The translations under genes were made by a program, and so were the position numbers. Shown in pieces: positions 7,672-17,751 of a DNA stretch of 52,749 nucleotides. The stretch lies in NCBI RefSeq assembly GCF_009711445.1, contig NZ_SMMC01000207.1, positions 1 to 52,749 on the forward strand. The letters are read 5' to 3'. How positions within the stretch are numbered: position 1 is the first letter of the stretch; each line of letters begins with the position of its first letter. The notes beneath the pieces were generated by a model, which saw only the letters and a list, made by a program, of their open reading frames with translations, was not told the DNA's origin and did no database searches. The stretch comes from Curvivirga aplysinae (lineage in GTDB: Bacteria > Pseudomonadota > Alphaproteobacteria > UBA8366 > Aestuariispiraceae).

Positions 7672-10065
7672 TTAACCACGTAAGCTACCACCTGTGGCTT
7701 TCGCAACCATAGCAATAACCTTTTGAGATACTGCTTCGATATCATCGTCGGTTAATGTCTTATCTGTTGGTTGCAAGGTGACAGAAATCGCTACAGATTT
7801 CTTATCGCCCATATCTTCGCCTTTATATACATCAAAGATATTTACGGCAGAGATAAGTTTCTTATCCGCACCTTGTGCAGCGCGTAAGATTTTCTCAGCA
7901 GTCACATCATCTTTCACTGTAAACGCAAAATCACGGTTCACAGACTGGAAGCTAGATGCGTTCAGCAAGCTACGTGTCTTACCACCTTTTTTCTTTGGCT
8001 CTGGAATATTATCCATAAAGAGTTCAAAGGCAACCACGCGGCCTTTCAGGCCAAGCTTACGCGACACGGTTGGGTGAATTTCACCAAAATATGCCAACGC
8101 TTGCTTACCCATACGCAAAGCACCGGAACGACCCGGGTGATACCAAACTGGTGCATCAGTTGTAACCTGCAAGCTTTTCACAGGGGCACCACAATGTTCA
8201 AGGGCTGCCATTGCATCCGCCTTTACATCAAACAGATCAACGGCACGTGGGGATGTTTCCCAGTGACGTGGACCTGTCTTACCGGCGCGCACACCAGCTG
8301 CTACCATGTCTTGACCTTTTGGTGTTGGATTACGGAATGCAGGACCAACCTCAAATAAGGCCACATCACCGAAACCACGGTCCGTGTTGCGAGCTGCAGC
8401 AGAAATCAAGTTACCCAAGATACTTGGACGCATTGCATTCAGATCACTGGAAATCGGGTTTGCCACCATCAAATTTTGAGGCACACCTCCAAACAGTTCC
8501 GCATCTTTATCAGACATGAAGGACCATGTGATAGCTTCCATCATACCACGGCCAGCCAAGATTTTCTTCGCAAATGCCACCCGGCGCTGTTTCAGGGAAA
8601 TAGCGAGCTCAGGAAGAACTGTTTCACGGTCCAAGGCAACAGCGGGAATTTTATCAAATCCATAGATGCGCAACACTTCTTCGACCAAGCAATGTTCGCC
8701 TTCGATGTCAGGACGCCAGCTTGGAATATCCACTGTAATCGCATCGCCCTCAACAGAAGTGCCAAAACCTAGACGTTTCAATATTTCTTCCGCCTCTGCC
8801 ACAGAAACATCCGCGCCACCATGTGTCTTTAAACGTGACACACGTAAGCTTGTTTGACGTTCCCATGCAGGCATATCGCCAGCCGCTGTTACGTTAGATG
8901 GTTCACCGCCGCAAAGATCAAGGATCAAACGTGTCCCCACATTCACACCCCAATCAGAAGACAATGGATCAATACCACGTTCAAAACGATAACGTGCATC
9001 AGTATCGACACCAAGTTTACGGCCAGTTTCCGCAATGCGGATCGGATGCCATAAAGCAGATTCCAAGAATACATTTACGGTTTCTTCGGTACAGCCGGAT
9101 ACTTCACCGCCCATAATACCACCAATGGATTCAGGGCCATTCTCGTCAGAAATAATGATCATACCTTCTTCAAATGTATGCTCATTCCCGTCTAAACCAA
9201 GAAGCGTTTCACCACCTTTGGCATAACCAATGGTAAGATCGCCCTTAACTTTATCCGCATCAAAAACATGAAGTGGACGACCAAGATCGAAAGTCACATA
9301 GTTTGTAATATCTACCAAAGCAGAAATCGGACGTAGGCCAATAGCTTTCAAACGATCTTGCATCCATTTTGGACTTGGGCCGTTTTTCACGTTTTTGATC
9401 AAACAACCGACCGCACGTGGTGCATCATCCCCTAGACCTTCAACACGGTTCCACTTGATAGAACTATCAAATTTGCCTTCAACAGGATCAAGGTTTGGTG
9501 CTTTCAGTGTACCAAGACCAGCCGCGGCCAAATCACGAGCCACACCATAAACACCAAGGCAGTCACCACGGTTAGGTGTAATCGCGATTTCAATGATTGG
9601 ATCATCTTTACCTGCATATTCCGCAAAAGACATACCCAATGGTGCATCTTCTGGTAAATCAATGATCCCATCATGTTCATCTGAAATCATCAATTCACGC
9701 TCAGAACATAACATACCATTAGATTCTTCACCGCGTATCACACCTGGTTTCAATGTCATATCGGAACCTGGAATATAGGACCCAGAAGGTGCAAAGACAC
9801 CTTTCATGCCTTTACGTGCATTTGGGGCACCACATACAACTTGTAAAGTTTCTTTACCGTTATTCACCATACAGATGTTTAATTTATCAGCATTCGGGTG
9901 TTTCCAAGCATCTTCCACATAACAGATCGTGAAAGGTTTTAAGGCTTCTTTCGGATCTTCTACACCTTCAAGTTCTAAGCCGATAGCTGTTAATTTATTT
10001 GTAATTTCTTCGAGGCTTGCATCTGTTTCAAGATGATCTTTCAGCCAGCTCAATGTGAACTTCAT
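7672..10065 (-). CDS. pheT: Phenylalanine-tRNA ligase beta subunit
   Basis: A 797-residue subunit of the alpha2-beta2 enzyme that charges tRNA-Phe. I start at the ATG at 10065 ([15 protein letters not shown], the standard N-terminus), not at the upstream in-frame ATG at 10128. This start overlaps the pheS stop as ATGA, indicating translational coupling. Visible domains in order: the EMAP/OB tRNA-binding fold (about 40-150, [13 protein letters not shown] and CGAPN), the B3/B4 editing region ([10 protein letters not shown]...[30 protein letters not shown]), the B5 DNA-binding-like domain (about 400-475), the catalytic-like core ([24 protein letters not shown]), and the ferredoxin-fold anticodon-binding domain at the end ([14 protein letters not shown]). 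Length is normal. Confidence 0.97.
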   Translation of the reverse strand: MKFTLSWLKDHLETDASLEEITNKLTAIGLELEGVEDPKEALKPFTICYVEDAWKHPNADKLNICMVNNGKETLQVVCGAPNARKGMKGVFAPSGSYIPGSDMTLKPGVIRGEESNGMLCSERELMISDEHDGIIDLPEDAPLGMSFAEYAGKDDPIIEIAITPNRGDCLGVYGVARDLAAAGLGTLKAPNLDPVEGKFDSSIKWNRVEGLGDDAPRAVGCLIKNVKNGPSPKWMQDRLKAIGLRPISALVDITNYVTFDLGRPLHVFDADKVKGDLTIGYAKGGETLLGLDGNEHTFEEGMIIISDENGPESIGGIMGGEVSGCTEETVNVFLESALWHPIRIAETGRKLGVDTDARYRFERGIDPLSSDWGVNVGTRLILDLCGGEPSNVTAAGDMPAWERQTSLRVSRLKTHGGADVSVAEAEEILKRLGFGTSVEGDAITVDIPSWRPDIEGEHCLVEEVLRIYGFDKIPAVALDRETVLPELAISLKQRRVAFAKKILAGRGMMEAITWSFMSDKDAELFGGVPQNLMVANPISSDLNAMRPSILGNLISAAARNTDRGFGDVALFEVGPAFRNPTPKGQDMVAAGVRAGKTGPRHWETSPRAVDLFDVKADAMAALEHCGAPVKSLQVTTDAPVWYHPGRSGALRMGKQALAYFGEIHPTVSRKLGLKGRVVAFELFMDNIPEPKKKGGKTRSLLNASSFQSVNRDFAFTVKDDVTAEKILRAAQGADKKLISAVNIFDVYKGEDMGDKKSVAISVTLQPTDKTLTDDDIEAVSQKVIAMVAKATGGSLRG

Positions 10066-11147
10066 GGTGTCAAACCTCGTGTCATAGACGCCGCTTCTAG
10101 CGGCAAGAAACCATAATGGCGCAACCAACGCAGGTCCGCATCAAAGAATGTACGCAAATCAGGAATGCCATATTTCAACATCGCGATACGTTCAATCCCC
10201 ATACCAAAAGCAAAACCTTGATATTCTTCCGGATCAATACCGGACGCACGTAACACATTTGGATGCACCATCCCGCAACCAAGAATTTCCAACCAGTCTT
10301 CACCAGCCCCGATCTTCAATTCACCGCCTTTGCGGGAACAGCCAATATCTACTTCCGCGGATGGTTCAGTAAACGGGAAGAAAGATGGACGGAATTGCAA
10401 TGGAATATCGTCTACTTCGAAATATGCATTTACAAATTCCTGCAAGCAACCTTTCAAATGACCAAAGTTAGCTTTCTTATCGATAACTAAACCTTCCACT
10501 TGAGAGAACATCGGCGTATGGGTCATATCACTGTCAGAACGGTAAGTACGGCCCGGTGCGATAATACGAATAGGTGGTTCCTGATTTTCCATCGTACGAA
10601 TTTGTACCGGACTTGTATGGGTACGCAGCACAGATTCCATATCTACTTCGCCATCTTCACCACATAGATAAAATGTGTCATGCATTTGGCGTGCAGGATG
10701 TTCTGGCGGAATGTTCAGCGCAGTAAAGTTATGAAAATCATCTTCGATATCTGGACCATCCATAACGGTAAAGCCCATCTCACCAAAGATCGCAACAATC
10801 TCATCCCATGTCTGACTGATTGGGTGCAAGCGGCCCATTTCTTCTGGACGTACAGGTAAAGAAACGTCAACACGTTCAGCTTCTAATTGTGCGTTCAAGG
10901 CGTCTGCTTCCAGACTTTCCTTACGTGCGTTCAAGGCTTCTGCTACAGATGCTTTGACTTGATTCAGGGCTTGGCCCTTCTCTTTACGCTCTTCTGGGGA
11001 AAGTCCACCCAATGTTTTCATTTCAGCGGTAATGCGTCCCTTTTTGCCAAGGGCCGATACACGAAGATCTTCCAAAGCTTTCAGATCTGATATCTGATCA
11101 ACTTCTGCCAGAAGTTCAGCGCGTAATGTCTCAAGACTATCGCTCAT
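10062..11147 (-). CDS. pheS: Phenylalanine-tRNA ligase alpha subunit
   Basis: A 361-residue catalytic subunit of phenylalanyl-tRNA synthetase. An N-terminal coiled-coil (about 1-90) precedes the class II core. Motif 2 region [12 protein letters not shown] and [25 protein letters not shown]-type sequence are clear. Motif 3 is [22 protein letters not shown] near the C-terminus. The stop overlaps the pheT start by 4 bases. It is the third gene of rpmI-rplT-pheS-pheT; 198 bases separate it from rplT, and these contain a hairpin but no Phe-rich leader peptide. Confidence 0.97.
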   Translation of the reverse strand: MSDSLETLRAELLAEVDQISDLKALEDLRVSALGKKGRITAEMKTLGGLSPEERKEKGQALNQVKASVAEALNARKESLEADALNAQLEAERVDVSLPVRPEEMGRLHPISQTWDEIVAIFGEMGFTVMDGPDIEDDFHNFTALNIPPEHPARQMHDTFYLCGEDGEVDMESVLRTHTSPVQIRTMENQEPPIRIIAPGRTYRSDSDMTHTPMFSQVEGLVIDKKANFGHLKGCLQEFVNAYFEVDDIPLQFRPSFFPFTEPSAEVDIGCSRKGGELKIGAGEDWLEILGCGMVHPNVLRASGIDPEEYQGFAFGMGIERIAMLKYGIPDLRTFFDADLRWLRHYGFLPLEAASMTRGLTP

Positions 11148-11252
11148 ACCCTACTTCGAGTCCTTATTATTGCTTGTTCAGATTTCCGGTTCAGAAATCA
11201 GATATAGCGGGTTTTTATGAAATTTTGATTTCGGAAAATGCGCCAAAAACGC

Positions 11253-11286
11253 ACGAAAGCGGAACCATTGCTGGCCCCGCTTTCGC
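11253..11286 (-). other. Intercistronic hairpin between rplT and pheS
   Basis: CGAAAGCGG (11254-11262) pairs perfectly with CCGCTTTCG (11277-11285), a 9-bp stem with a 14-base loop. On the transcribed minus strand it is followed by TGCGTTTTTGGCGC, so it could partly terminate, or mark an RNA processing site that sets different levels for the ribosomal proteins and the synthetase. The U run is short and offset from the stem, so strong termination is unlikely. Confidence 0.5.
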
Positions 11287-11345
11287 CCAAAACCTGATTT
11301 TGGATCTGTATCTCTACAGTGTCCAATAAATCCTTGAAGATGGCT

Positions 11346-11702
11346 TTAAGCCAGCGCGGCCTGCGCTTGTTCTGCAAGGGATTTAAAGGTAGCTGGTTCA
11401 TGAACTGCGATATCAGCCAAAACCTTACGGTCCAACTCGATACCAGCTTTTTTCAAGCCGTTCATGAATACAGAATATGTCAAACCGCATTCGCGGGATG
11501 CAGCGTTGATACGTTGAATCCAAAGACCACGGAAAGCGCGTTTCTTCGCTTTACGGTCGCGGTATGCGTATTGACCAGCTTTCTCAACAGCTTGCTTAGC
11601 TACGCGGATCGTATTTTTACGACGGCCGCTGTAACCTTTAGCTTCGCTAAGAACTTTTTTGTGACGAGCGTGGGATGTTACACCCCGTTTTACACGTGCC
11701 AT
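11346..11702 (-). CDS. rplT: Large ribosomal subunit protein bL20
   Basis: A 118-residue bL20, an early 23S rRNA-binding assembly protein. The classic start [18 protein letters not shown], the central [33 protein letters not shown] and [20 protein letters not shown] are all present. It follows rpmI by 39 bases, as in nearly all bacteria. bL20 represses its own operon in E. coli and Bacillus; I cannot confirm that here. Confidence 0.98.
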   Translation of the reverse strand: MARVKRGVTSHARHKKVLSEAKGYSGRRKNTIRVAKQAVEKAGQYAYRDRKAKKRAFRGLWIQRINAASRECGLTYSVFMNGLKKAGIELDRKVLADIAVHEPATFKSLAEQAQAALA

Positions 11703-11741
11703 TTTACTATGCTCCTACTATAACAGTTCGTTTCTGTCGCG

Positions 11742-11939
11742 TTAGCCGCGCAAGAAGTTACGTTTGATGATACGCGCATCCGCATCACACATAATTTGGC
11801 TGCCACGGTTTTGGCGCTTCATTTGTTGTGGACGTTTGGATGTACCATGACGAAGGCAAGCAGAGTAAAAACGTACTTTACCTTTTGCTGTCAATTTGAA
11901 CCGCTTCTTAGCGGAGCTGTTTGTTTTCAACTTGGGCAT
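11742..11939 (-). CDS. rpmI: Large ribosomal subunit protein bL35
   Basis: A 65-residue basic protein starting MPKLKTNSSAKKRFKLTAKG, the invariant bL35 N-terminus. The ATG at 11939 is chosen over the upstream in-frame ATG because of this and the Shine-Dalgarno AAGGGAAG directly before it. First gene of the rpmI-rplT-pheST cluster. infC, which often precedes rpmI, is not here. Confidence 0.98.
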   Translation of the reverse strand: MPKLKTNSSAKKRFKLTAKGKVRFYSACLRHGTSKRPQQMKRQNRGSQIMCDADARIIKRNFLRG

Positions 11940-12077
11940 TTTATCTTCCCTTGTAAAAAGTGGTTTCATCAAAATAGTGGCAAGGCATACCCTGAACCAT
12001 TGACCTTCAGATTAAGATCGGTTCGCCCAGCGCACCAATAACCACGCCCCAAACGAGTTTGGTTCGCAGAGGCGCGG

Positions 12078-12106
12078 TTTATAACTTTCTATCTATTGTT
12101 TTGCAA
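12078..12106 (-). promoter_or_regulatory. Candidate promoter of the rpmI-rplT-pheST operon
   Basis: On the minus strand, TTGCAA (12106-12101) and TATAAA (12083-12078) are 17 bases apart. The resulting leader of about 130 bases before rpmI contains a compact hairpin (CCAAA-CTCG-TTTGG near 12050-12063) that may belong to a ribosomal-protein control region. Confidence 0.5.
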
Positions 12107-12172
12107 GGGGGGTTTCAGCATTTTTCTCTCAGAAACCTGAAAAAGTATCCTGAACAACTCTTAACCAGCCCT

Positions 12173-14310
12173 TTAATCGACATGCTTCACGTCTTCTTCA
12201 GGCGCAATACCATAACTTTTCCATGTATCGCGACCACCACGGTTATTCAAAATATTGATTAAGGCTGCAACTGCGGCACGGTCATATTTTGAACCTGTTT
12301 CTGAATATAAAATACCCGCAGCTTTATCAAAATCCATTCCTTGGCGCCAAGCACGTGCAGACACCATCCCAACGAATGCATTTGCCACTGACGCGACCCG
12401 TGCCGGCATTAAGATATCTTCTGCCAAAAGACCATTCGGAATACCTGTTCCATCCACATTTTCAAGCATCTGACGCATGGTATCGCGGACAGGACCATCA
12501 AAATCGATATTCGCAACTAGATCTGCAGATGACAAAACCGAATCCTGAACGATTGTGCGTTCTTCATCTGTAAGGGCGCCTTGCTTGGTTAGAATTTCAG
12601 CAGGCACGGCAATCTTGCCAAGATTCATCAGACTGCCTGCAATAGCCGCCGTATCTGCCTCAAGACTATCCAGTTCCATCTCATACGCAATGGCACGAGA
12701 TACATCTGCAACACGTTGCGAATGATCCGAAGAGAAAATGGATCACGACGATCTACCAATGACACCAATGTGGAAACCAATTGGCGCATAACTGTTTCAC
12801 GTTTTTCACGCTCACGTACGGAATCGGTAATATCTTGAGAGACAACCAAAACAGCCGCTGCATATTGCTCATTGGATGGGATCATGATGAAATCAGATTT
12901 AAAGACACGTTCTGTCTTGCCATCCAAATTCATTTTGTGCGTTTTAGTATGGGGCGCCTCATTGTCCAAACATTCATCTACCCAACCGATCATTTTCTTG
13001 CCTTCAATCGGCCCAAGAACAGCAGATACATTTTTGTCAAACAAATCCACACGTTCCAAACCAGATTGCTCGATCACTCGTTGGTTAAACCAGCGATAAT
13101 TGCCATCCCTATCAAAAATCGCGATGGTATTGGGCTGACTATCAGTCACCAAATGCATAAAGTTTCTTTGCCCAGCAAATCGATCTGCCAGTTTCTCAAA
13201 CTTATCCGCAGCTTCCTTGGCACGTTTAGATGTTCCAAAATACCATAGCGCAAGCATGCCAATCAGCACGACCACAATGACCATACCAAGAACGATGACC
13301 AACATACTCACGCGCGCTTCTGAATCAGCCAAGGCTACTTGTCGGTCGATTTTATACATCAATACCCAAGGCACTTCTTCAAATGCACGCCCCAGAACCA
13401 GAACCTCATCACCCTTATAGTCTTTCATCACCCCAAAGCCACTTGCATCCCGCATCACAAATGCAGCAGCTAGATCAGGTGTATCCATATTTAACTTTTT
13501 CTTAAGAGCGGGGGTCCCGTCATGCAGCGGCGATATATATTCGACATTTAAACCTTCTTGGCGTAACAAAACAGCTTCGGCTGATTTTTCAACTGCACCA
13601 GGCTGCACTAATAGCGGCGGCAGCTCTTCTGTAACTTGCTTAACACCGACCACAACACCGATATGAGAATCTGCGGTCTCATCCCCCTGCAATACAAAAG
13701 CAGGTTCCGCGAATGCCATTGTCGGCTGCCCTTCAGCGTTTAAAAACACTTGACTAATACCGGCTTCACCGGGTTTCAGTTCAGCTAGAAAAGCCTGCAA
13801 TTTACCGACTAATGCAGGGAAACCATGACTTGAGACCACTAATTCGTTCTTTGCATCCAACAATGCGATACCCGCCACCCCTTGGCGTGCTACATTGGCG
13901 TTGACCTGGGACGCGCCTGAATTGGTAGCCGTAAAGCCTGCACGTTCAGCAGTGACAGTTAATAAATTGCCAAGATATTCTAGTTCCGCACTCGCCCCTT
14001 CATCATCATCGACGCCATGCAAGATAGTCATATAGAGTTGTAGGGAAGCATTATCCGCCAAAGCACGTAGATCGGCTTTTTGCATCTGCAACCAGTTTGA
14101 CACATCCGCATATCGGCTTTCCGTCACAATTCCCATGCGTACCTGCCAAGCTTGCAATTCTCGCTGACGTTCATTTTCACCAAATTGAAAGACTAAATAA
14201 AAGGCTATCACCGCACCGATCAACAATCCGGCAACTGTTAATCCCATGCGTCCGATAACAGTCGTTTTTCCCATACCAACAACCTTGGCCACTGCCTCAT
14301 CACTACTCAT
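12173..14310 (-). pseudogene. Membrane sensor with PAS and degenerate HD-GYP-like domain, split by a frameshift
   Basis: Two reading frames together encode one protein. The first (14310 down to about 12735; ATG at 14310 with GGAGAG six bases upstream) has a membrane segment near residues 20-40, a periplasmic sensor domain of about 290 residues, a second membrane segment (MLVIVLGMVIVVVLIGMLAL) and a PAS domain (NTIAIFDRDGNYRWFNQRVIEQSGL). It then runs to LVDRRDPFS, where homologous HD domains continue with HS-x-RV. In this frame the sequence turns to nonsense. The continuation SSDHSQRVADVSRAIAYEMELD is found in another frame, which ends at 12173. The junction is TTTTCTCTTCGG on the minus strand; removing one CT dinucleotide restores DPFSSDHSQRV. 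The HD-GYP motifs are degenerate: LMNLGKIAVP replaces HDIGKI, and ENVDGTGIP replaces HERYDGSGYP, so phosphodiesterase activity is unlikely even if the frame is repaired. Confidence 0.75.
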
Positions 14311-14514
14311 CAAGTCTCTCCGAATTACTTCCATAATCTGTTCTGGGCAGTTTCATTTATAATAATCAAAATGATTTACCTAAAATGCGAACAAGTTTCG
14401 CTGGATATTTGCCAATATGATGCCTTATATTGAGGAAAATTAACAGTATAAATCAACCAGATACTTGCGAATATTCACATAGTATCTGGAAAATCCTCTC
14501 AAGGAAGAATCCGA

Positions 14515-15198
14515 ATGAATGGGATTGGCGATTATAAGCTGACAAAAGTAATAGTTAAACTTCTTAACTTCACCTGTTTACTAGCCTTTGTTAGCATGCT
14601 TTTTATGTCACCAAATATTGCTTTGGCGCAAAAATCGCCGCGTTTATTTGGAACAGGCGAAATTCAATCTAAAAAACTGACCAAATTTAAAAAATGGACT
14701 TCAGTTCTTGATCGTTATGCAACAGAAGTGCAAAGCGAACTCAATAAATGCACTTTAACAGCAAGTAATAAATGCCTTGTAACCAAATGGCGTATCTTCC
14801 TGAAAAAGATTGCTGATAAGCCACCACGCGAACAAATGGAACTCGTCAATCAATATATGAATAAGTGGCTCTATGTGATTGATCCGGTCAATTATCAGCG
14901 CAAGGATTATTGGGCGACCCCGAAGCAATTTTTAAACCGCAACGGGGATTGCGAAGATTATGCTATCGCGAAATTTGCCTCACTTGCGCATTTGGGCTTT
15001 GATAAAGATCAGATGCGCATTGTGGTATTGCAAGACTTAAATCTAAAGGTTCCCCATGCTGTCTTGGTTGTTTATGTAGATGGACAAGCCCTTATTTTAG
15101 ACAATCAGATTTCCAAAGTTGTCAATGCAGATCGTATTAAACATTACAAACCCATTTTCTCAATTAACGAAGATGCATGGTGGCTTCATCGGGGTTGA
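14515..15198 (+). CDS. LapG-like transglutaminase-fold periplasmic cysteine protease (DUF920/BTLCP)
   Basis: A 227-residue protein with an N-terminal membrane/signal segment (about residues 16-39, ending ALAQ) and a bacterial transglutaminase-like cysteine protease domain. The catalytic triad is visible: Cys146 in NGDCEDYA, His181 in KVPHAVLVV and Asp196 in LILDNQ. The helix motif W-x-x-x-L near 66-70 and CLVTKWRIFLKKI are family features. The best-studied member, LapG of Pseudomonas fluorescens, cuts giant adhesins near their N-terminus to release them, and is restrained by LapD when c-di-GMP is high. The next gene encodes a degenerate GGDEF-EAL protein, and a giant type I-secreted adhesin lies 20 kb away; both fit an adhesin-release role, but this is inferred. 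The 180 bases before it separate it from the divergent sensor gene. Confidence 0.85.
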   Translation: MNGIGDYKLTKVIVKLLNFTCLLAFVSMLFMSPNIALAQKSPRLFGTGEIQSKKLTKFKKWTSVLDRYATEVQSELNKCTLTASNKCLVTKWRIFLKKIADKPPREQMELVNQYMNKWLYVIDPVNYQRKDYWATPKQFLNRNGDCEDYAIAKFASLAHLGFDKDQMRIVVLQDLNLKVPHAVLVVYVDGQALILDNQISKVVNADRIKHYKPIFSINEDAWWLHRG

Positions 15199-15287
15199 AT
15201 AAAACCTTCCTCACAAACATGCTATAAAGAATTTATCTCAAATGCTTTGAAAAATTCACTTCTGCGTGTATCATCCTTATTCACCAA

Positions 15288-15318
15288 TTGTTTAGGTAAG
15301 ACTTGATTTCCTAAACAA
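15288..15318. repeat. 9-bp inverted repeat upstream of the degenerate GGDEF-EAL gene
   Basis: TTGTTTAGG (15288-15296) and CCTAAACAA (15310-15318) are a perfect inverted repeat with a 13-base spacer, 28 bases before the start of the next gene and within the 147-base gap after the LapG-like gene. It may be an operator or an mRNA hairpin. Confidence 0.6.
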
Positions 15319-15345
15319 GGCTATAGATCCGGGGGGCGTTTTAGG

Positions 15346-16644
15346 ATGATTATGGCGGGAATAAATATGGTTCAAGGTCAACCCTTTGGGCGACATAGTC
15401 AAGAAAACCTTCTGCTTGATTACGCAGAACGGTTAAAACGATATAGAGAAGGTCGTCGCGCAGTGCATATTCATTTATCGCGCTTGCGCCCACAACATCG
15501 CCGTCCTCATCATTTACGCATCGCCGCCAATACCATAGAAGATTTCATATTTGCTTTTGAAGGTCAGCTCTTTCGCCTTGGGAATACCGACATGCTTTTC
15601 GTTGTAAAAGATGCAGACCTGATGCAGCTTGACGATATTGTCATGCGATTGCGTACTTTATTTAGTGAAGATCCAGTTGCATCCATTAACTCCACAATGG
15701 AAGGTCATGGTCGTTTTGCGACACTTTACAGCCTTGATCGTCAATATGATAAATTCCTTGAACTTAGCCGTGAACTCACTGAGGCCGCCCAACAAAGAGA
15801 AAAACGTCTTAACGCAATGGCCTCTCAAACAGAAGAGGATCGCGGGGAAATACTAACTCCACTTTCACCAGATCAGCTAGGACGCCTAGAAGAAGTTCTG
15901 AAACGTACAGATTTATCAAACGTATTTAAACGTCAAACCATCTGTGCAGTTTCCAGTAATTCCGATCCAACACCAGTTTTCAACGAATTGTATATCTCCA
16001 TCATGGAATTAGCACGAATGGTGCTCCCCGAAGTCAATCTGGCTGCCAATAGATGGCTGTTCCAACATTTGACAGAGACATTGGATAGACGCGTTTTACA
16101 TATGCTCTCAAAAGCAGATGATCGAACCCTCTTTGATTCATTTTCCATCAACTTGAACGTAAACACGTTACTATCTCCCGAATTCCTTCAATTCGATGCG
16201 AATTTACATACAGGGTCTCGTGGAACTCTGGTCGTAGAAATGCAAATCGTAGATATTATGGCTGATTTTTCGGCCTTTCTATTCGCGCGCGATTTTGTCA
16301 AAGAAAAAGGATATCGCATTTGCCTTGATGGCATCACACCAGATTTATTAAGTTTTATTGATCGTAAAAAGATGGGCGTAGATCTGATTAAACTTACGGC
16401 AAATGGCATATTTAATGGGGAAAGTGCGCAAGATAAATTTGATGAAGTTGCCCAATATGTAGAAGAAGCCGGGCAAGGACGTATTATTTTGTCTCGTTGC
16501 GATAACAAACTCATGATTGAAAATGGCCAGAAAATGGGTATTACCATGTTCCAAGGGCATTATTTGGACGGGCTTTTAACGCAACGAAATCGTGAGAACT
16601 CTCCGCCACCACCGCATATTCGCAGGCAGCAAAAATTCATCTAA
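15346..16644 (+). CDS. Soluble degenerate GGDEF-EAL protein (candidate c-di-GMP effector)
   Basis: A 432-residue protein with no membrane segment or signal peptide. Residues about 35-110 follow the GGDEF-domain pattern, but the catalytic motif is RLGNTDMLFVV, with GNTDM (79-83) where GGDEF should be. Residues about 190-420 follow the EAL fold: LVVEMQIVDIM replaces the EAL strand, ICLDGITPDLLSFIDRKKMGVDLIKL resembles the DDFGTG-KID region without its acidic pair, and FQGHYLDGLL matches the usual QGYLFG end. Both domains should be catalytically dead, as in c-di-GMP receptors or scaffolds. It sits directly downstream of the LapG-like protease on the same strand. Unlike LapD it lacks HAMP and periplasmic parts, so it cannot hold the protease directly. 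The purine-rich GGGGGGCGTTTTAGG precedes the ATG. An ATG at 15352 is an alternative start. Confidence 0.65.
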   Translation: MIMAGINMVQGQPFGRHSQENLLLDYAERLKRYREGRRAVHIHLSRLRPQHRRPHHLRIAANTIEDFIFAFEGQLFRLGNTDMLFVVKDADLMQLDDIVMRLRTLFSEDPVASINSTMEGHGRFATLYSLDRQYDKFLELSRELTEAAQQREKRLNAMASQTEEDRGEILTPLSPDQLGRLEEVLKRTDLSNVFKRQTICAVSSNSDPTPVFNELYISIMELARMVLPEVNLAANRWLFQHLTETLDRRVLHMLSKADDRTLFDSFSINLNVNTLLSPEFLQFDANLHTGSRGTLVVEMQIVDIMADFSAFLFARDFVKEKGYRICLDGITPDLLSFIDRKKMGVDLIKLTANGIFNGESAQDKFDEVAQYVEEAGQGRIILSRCDNKLMIENGQKMGITMFQGHYLDGLLTQRNRENSPPPPHIRRQQKFI

Positions 16645-16705
16645 TTTTATTTCTAATTCGAATTCATATTGACCCAATGCAAAAGGCAGGATACCTCCTT
16701 GCGCT

Positions 16706-17749
16706 ATGGAAGATATTATTAACAACCTGACCATCTTTGTGTCTAATATTTTTAGCGTAGAGTCTAAATGGGCATTCCTCATCCTGCCTACATCTGCGAC
16801 ATTGGTTCTTGCCCTCATTCTGGACTGGGTTCAGGGTGACATGAAATGGTTGTTTCGCATAATTCCTCACCCAGTTGTTTTTTATGGCAAAATTATTTCC
16901 TTTCTGGATAAAAAACTAAATCGTGAAGATCGCTCAGCAAATAATAAAATGGTCAGAGGCGCATTGGTCAGTCTGTTTGTCATTTCTATTGGTGTTTTCA
17001 TAGGTTTACTTCTAGAAAAAGTTGCTGAAATTCTACCATGGTTCTGGTTCTTCAATCTCTGGTTAACCGCTGTTATGCTGGCTGGGCGAAGCCTCTATAC
17101 GCATGTCCGTGCAGTTGCCACAGGCTTTGCGAAATCTGGACTTGATGGTGGTCGCGAAGCCGTAGGCCATATCGTAGGACGAGACCCAAAAACTTTGGAT
17201 AAACATGGTGTCATTCGTGCTGCAATTGAGTCTCTTGCCGAAAATTTTGCCGATGGCGTGGTCGCACCAGCATTTTGGTATCTGCTTTTTGGCTTACCCG
17301 GCATCTTAGGATATAAAGCTGTAAATACTCTGGATTCCATGATTGGATATCGTACAAAACGTCATAAAGATTTTGGTATGTTTGCCGCTAGACTGGATGA
17401 TCTCGTTAACTGGCTTCCTGCACGCATCAGTGGCTGCATGATTGTGATCGCTGCATTTTTACACCCAAATAGTAATCCGTTTCGTGCTATGAAAATCATG
17501 TGGATTGACTCACCTAAACATGCTTCCCCAAATGCGGGATGGCCGGAAGGCGCAATGGCAGGTGCTTTTAACTGGGCATTAGGTGGACCACGTCAATATC
17601 CAGGTGGTGTCTCCGAAGCCGCATGGATTGGGCAGGGTAAAGCGCGTCTTGAGCCTAATCATATCGGGTATGCACTTGATCTTTATGCAATCACAAATGT
17701 AGTTCAGACCGTTTTAATTCTAATGGTATTAGTTGGCAGCAGTATATAG
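16706..17749 (+). CDS. cbiB: Adenosylcobinamide-phosphate synthase (CbiB/CobD)
   Basis: A 347-residue integral membrane enzyme that attaches aminopropanol phosphate to adenosylcobyric acid in B12 synthesis. The family blocks are clear: LILDWVQGD, HPVVFYGKIISFLD, the R-x-A-V/GHIVGRDPKTLDKHGVIRAAIESLAENFADGVVAPAFWYLLFGLPG block, KAVNTLDSMIGYR and PNAGWPEGAMAGAFNWALGGPRQYPGG. Four to five membrane segments are visible. Its stop codon is 2 bases from the stop of convergent cobQ. Confidence 0.95.
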   Translation: MEDIINNLTIFVSNIFSVESKWAFLILPTSATLVLALILDWVQGDMKWLFRIIPHPVVFYGKIISFLDKKLNREDRSANNKMVRGALVSLFVISIGVFIGLLLEKVAEILPWFWFFNLWLTAVMLAGRSLYTHVRAVATGFAKSGLDGGREAVGHIVGRDPKTLDKHGVIRAAIESLAENFADGVVAPAFWYLLFGLPGILGYKAVNTLDSMIGYRTKRHKDFGMFAARLDDLVNWLPARISGCMIVIAAFLHPNSNPFRAMKIMWIDSPKHASPNAGWPEGAMAGAFNWALGGPRQYPGGVSEAAWIGQGKARLEPNHIGYALDLYAITNVVQTVLILMVLVGSSI

Positions 17750-17751
17750 GT

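Noticed and set aside
11148-11345. Phe-attenuator leader (pheM-like) before pheS
   Set aside because: Short ORFs here contain at most two Phe codons and no terminator/antiterminator pair; only an isolated hairpin is present.
15346-16644. LapD orthologue
   Set aside because: Although the GGDEF and EAL domains are degenerate as in LapD, there is no membrane segment, HAMP or periplasmic domain.
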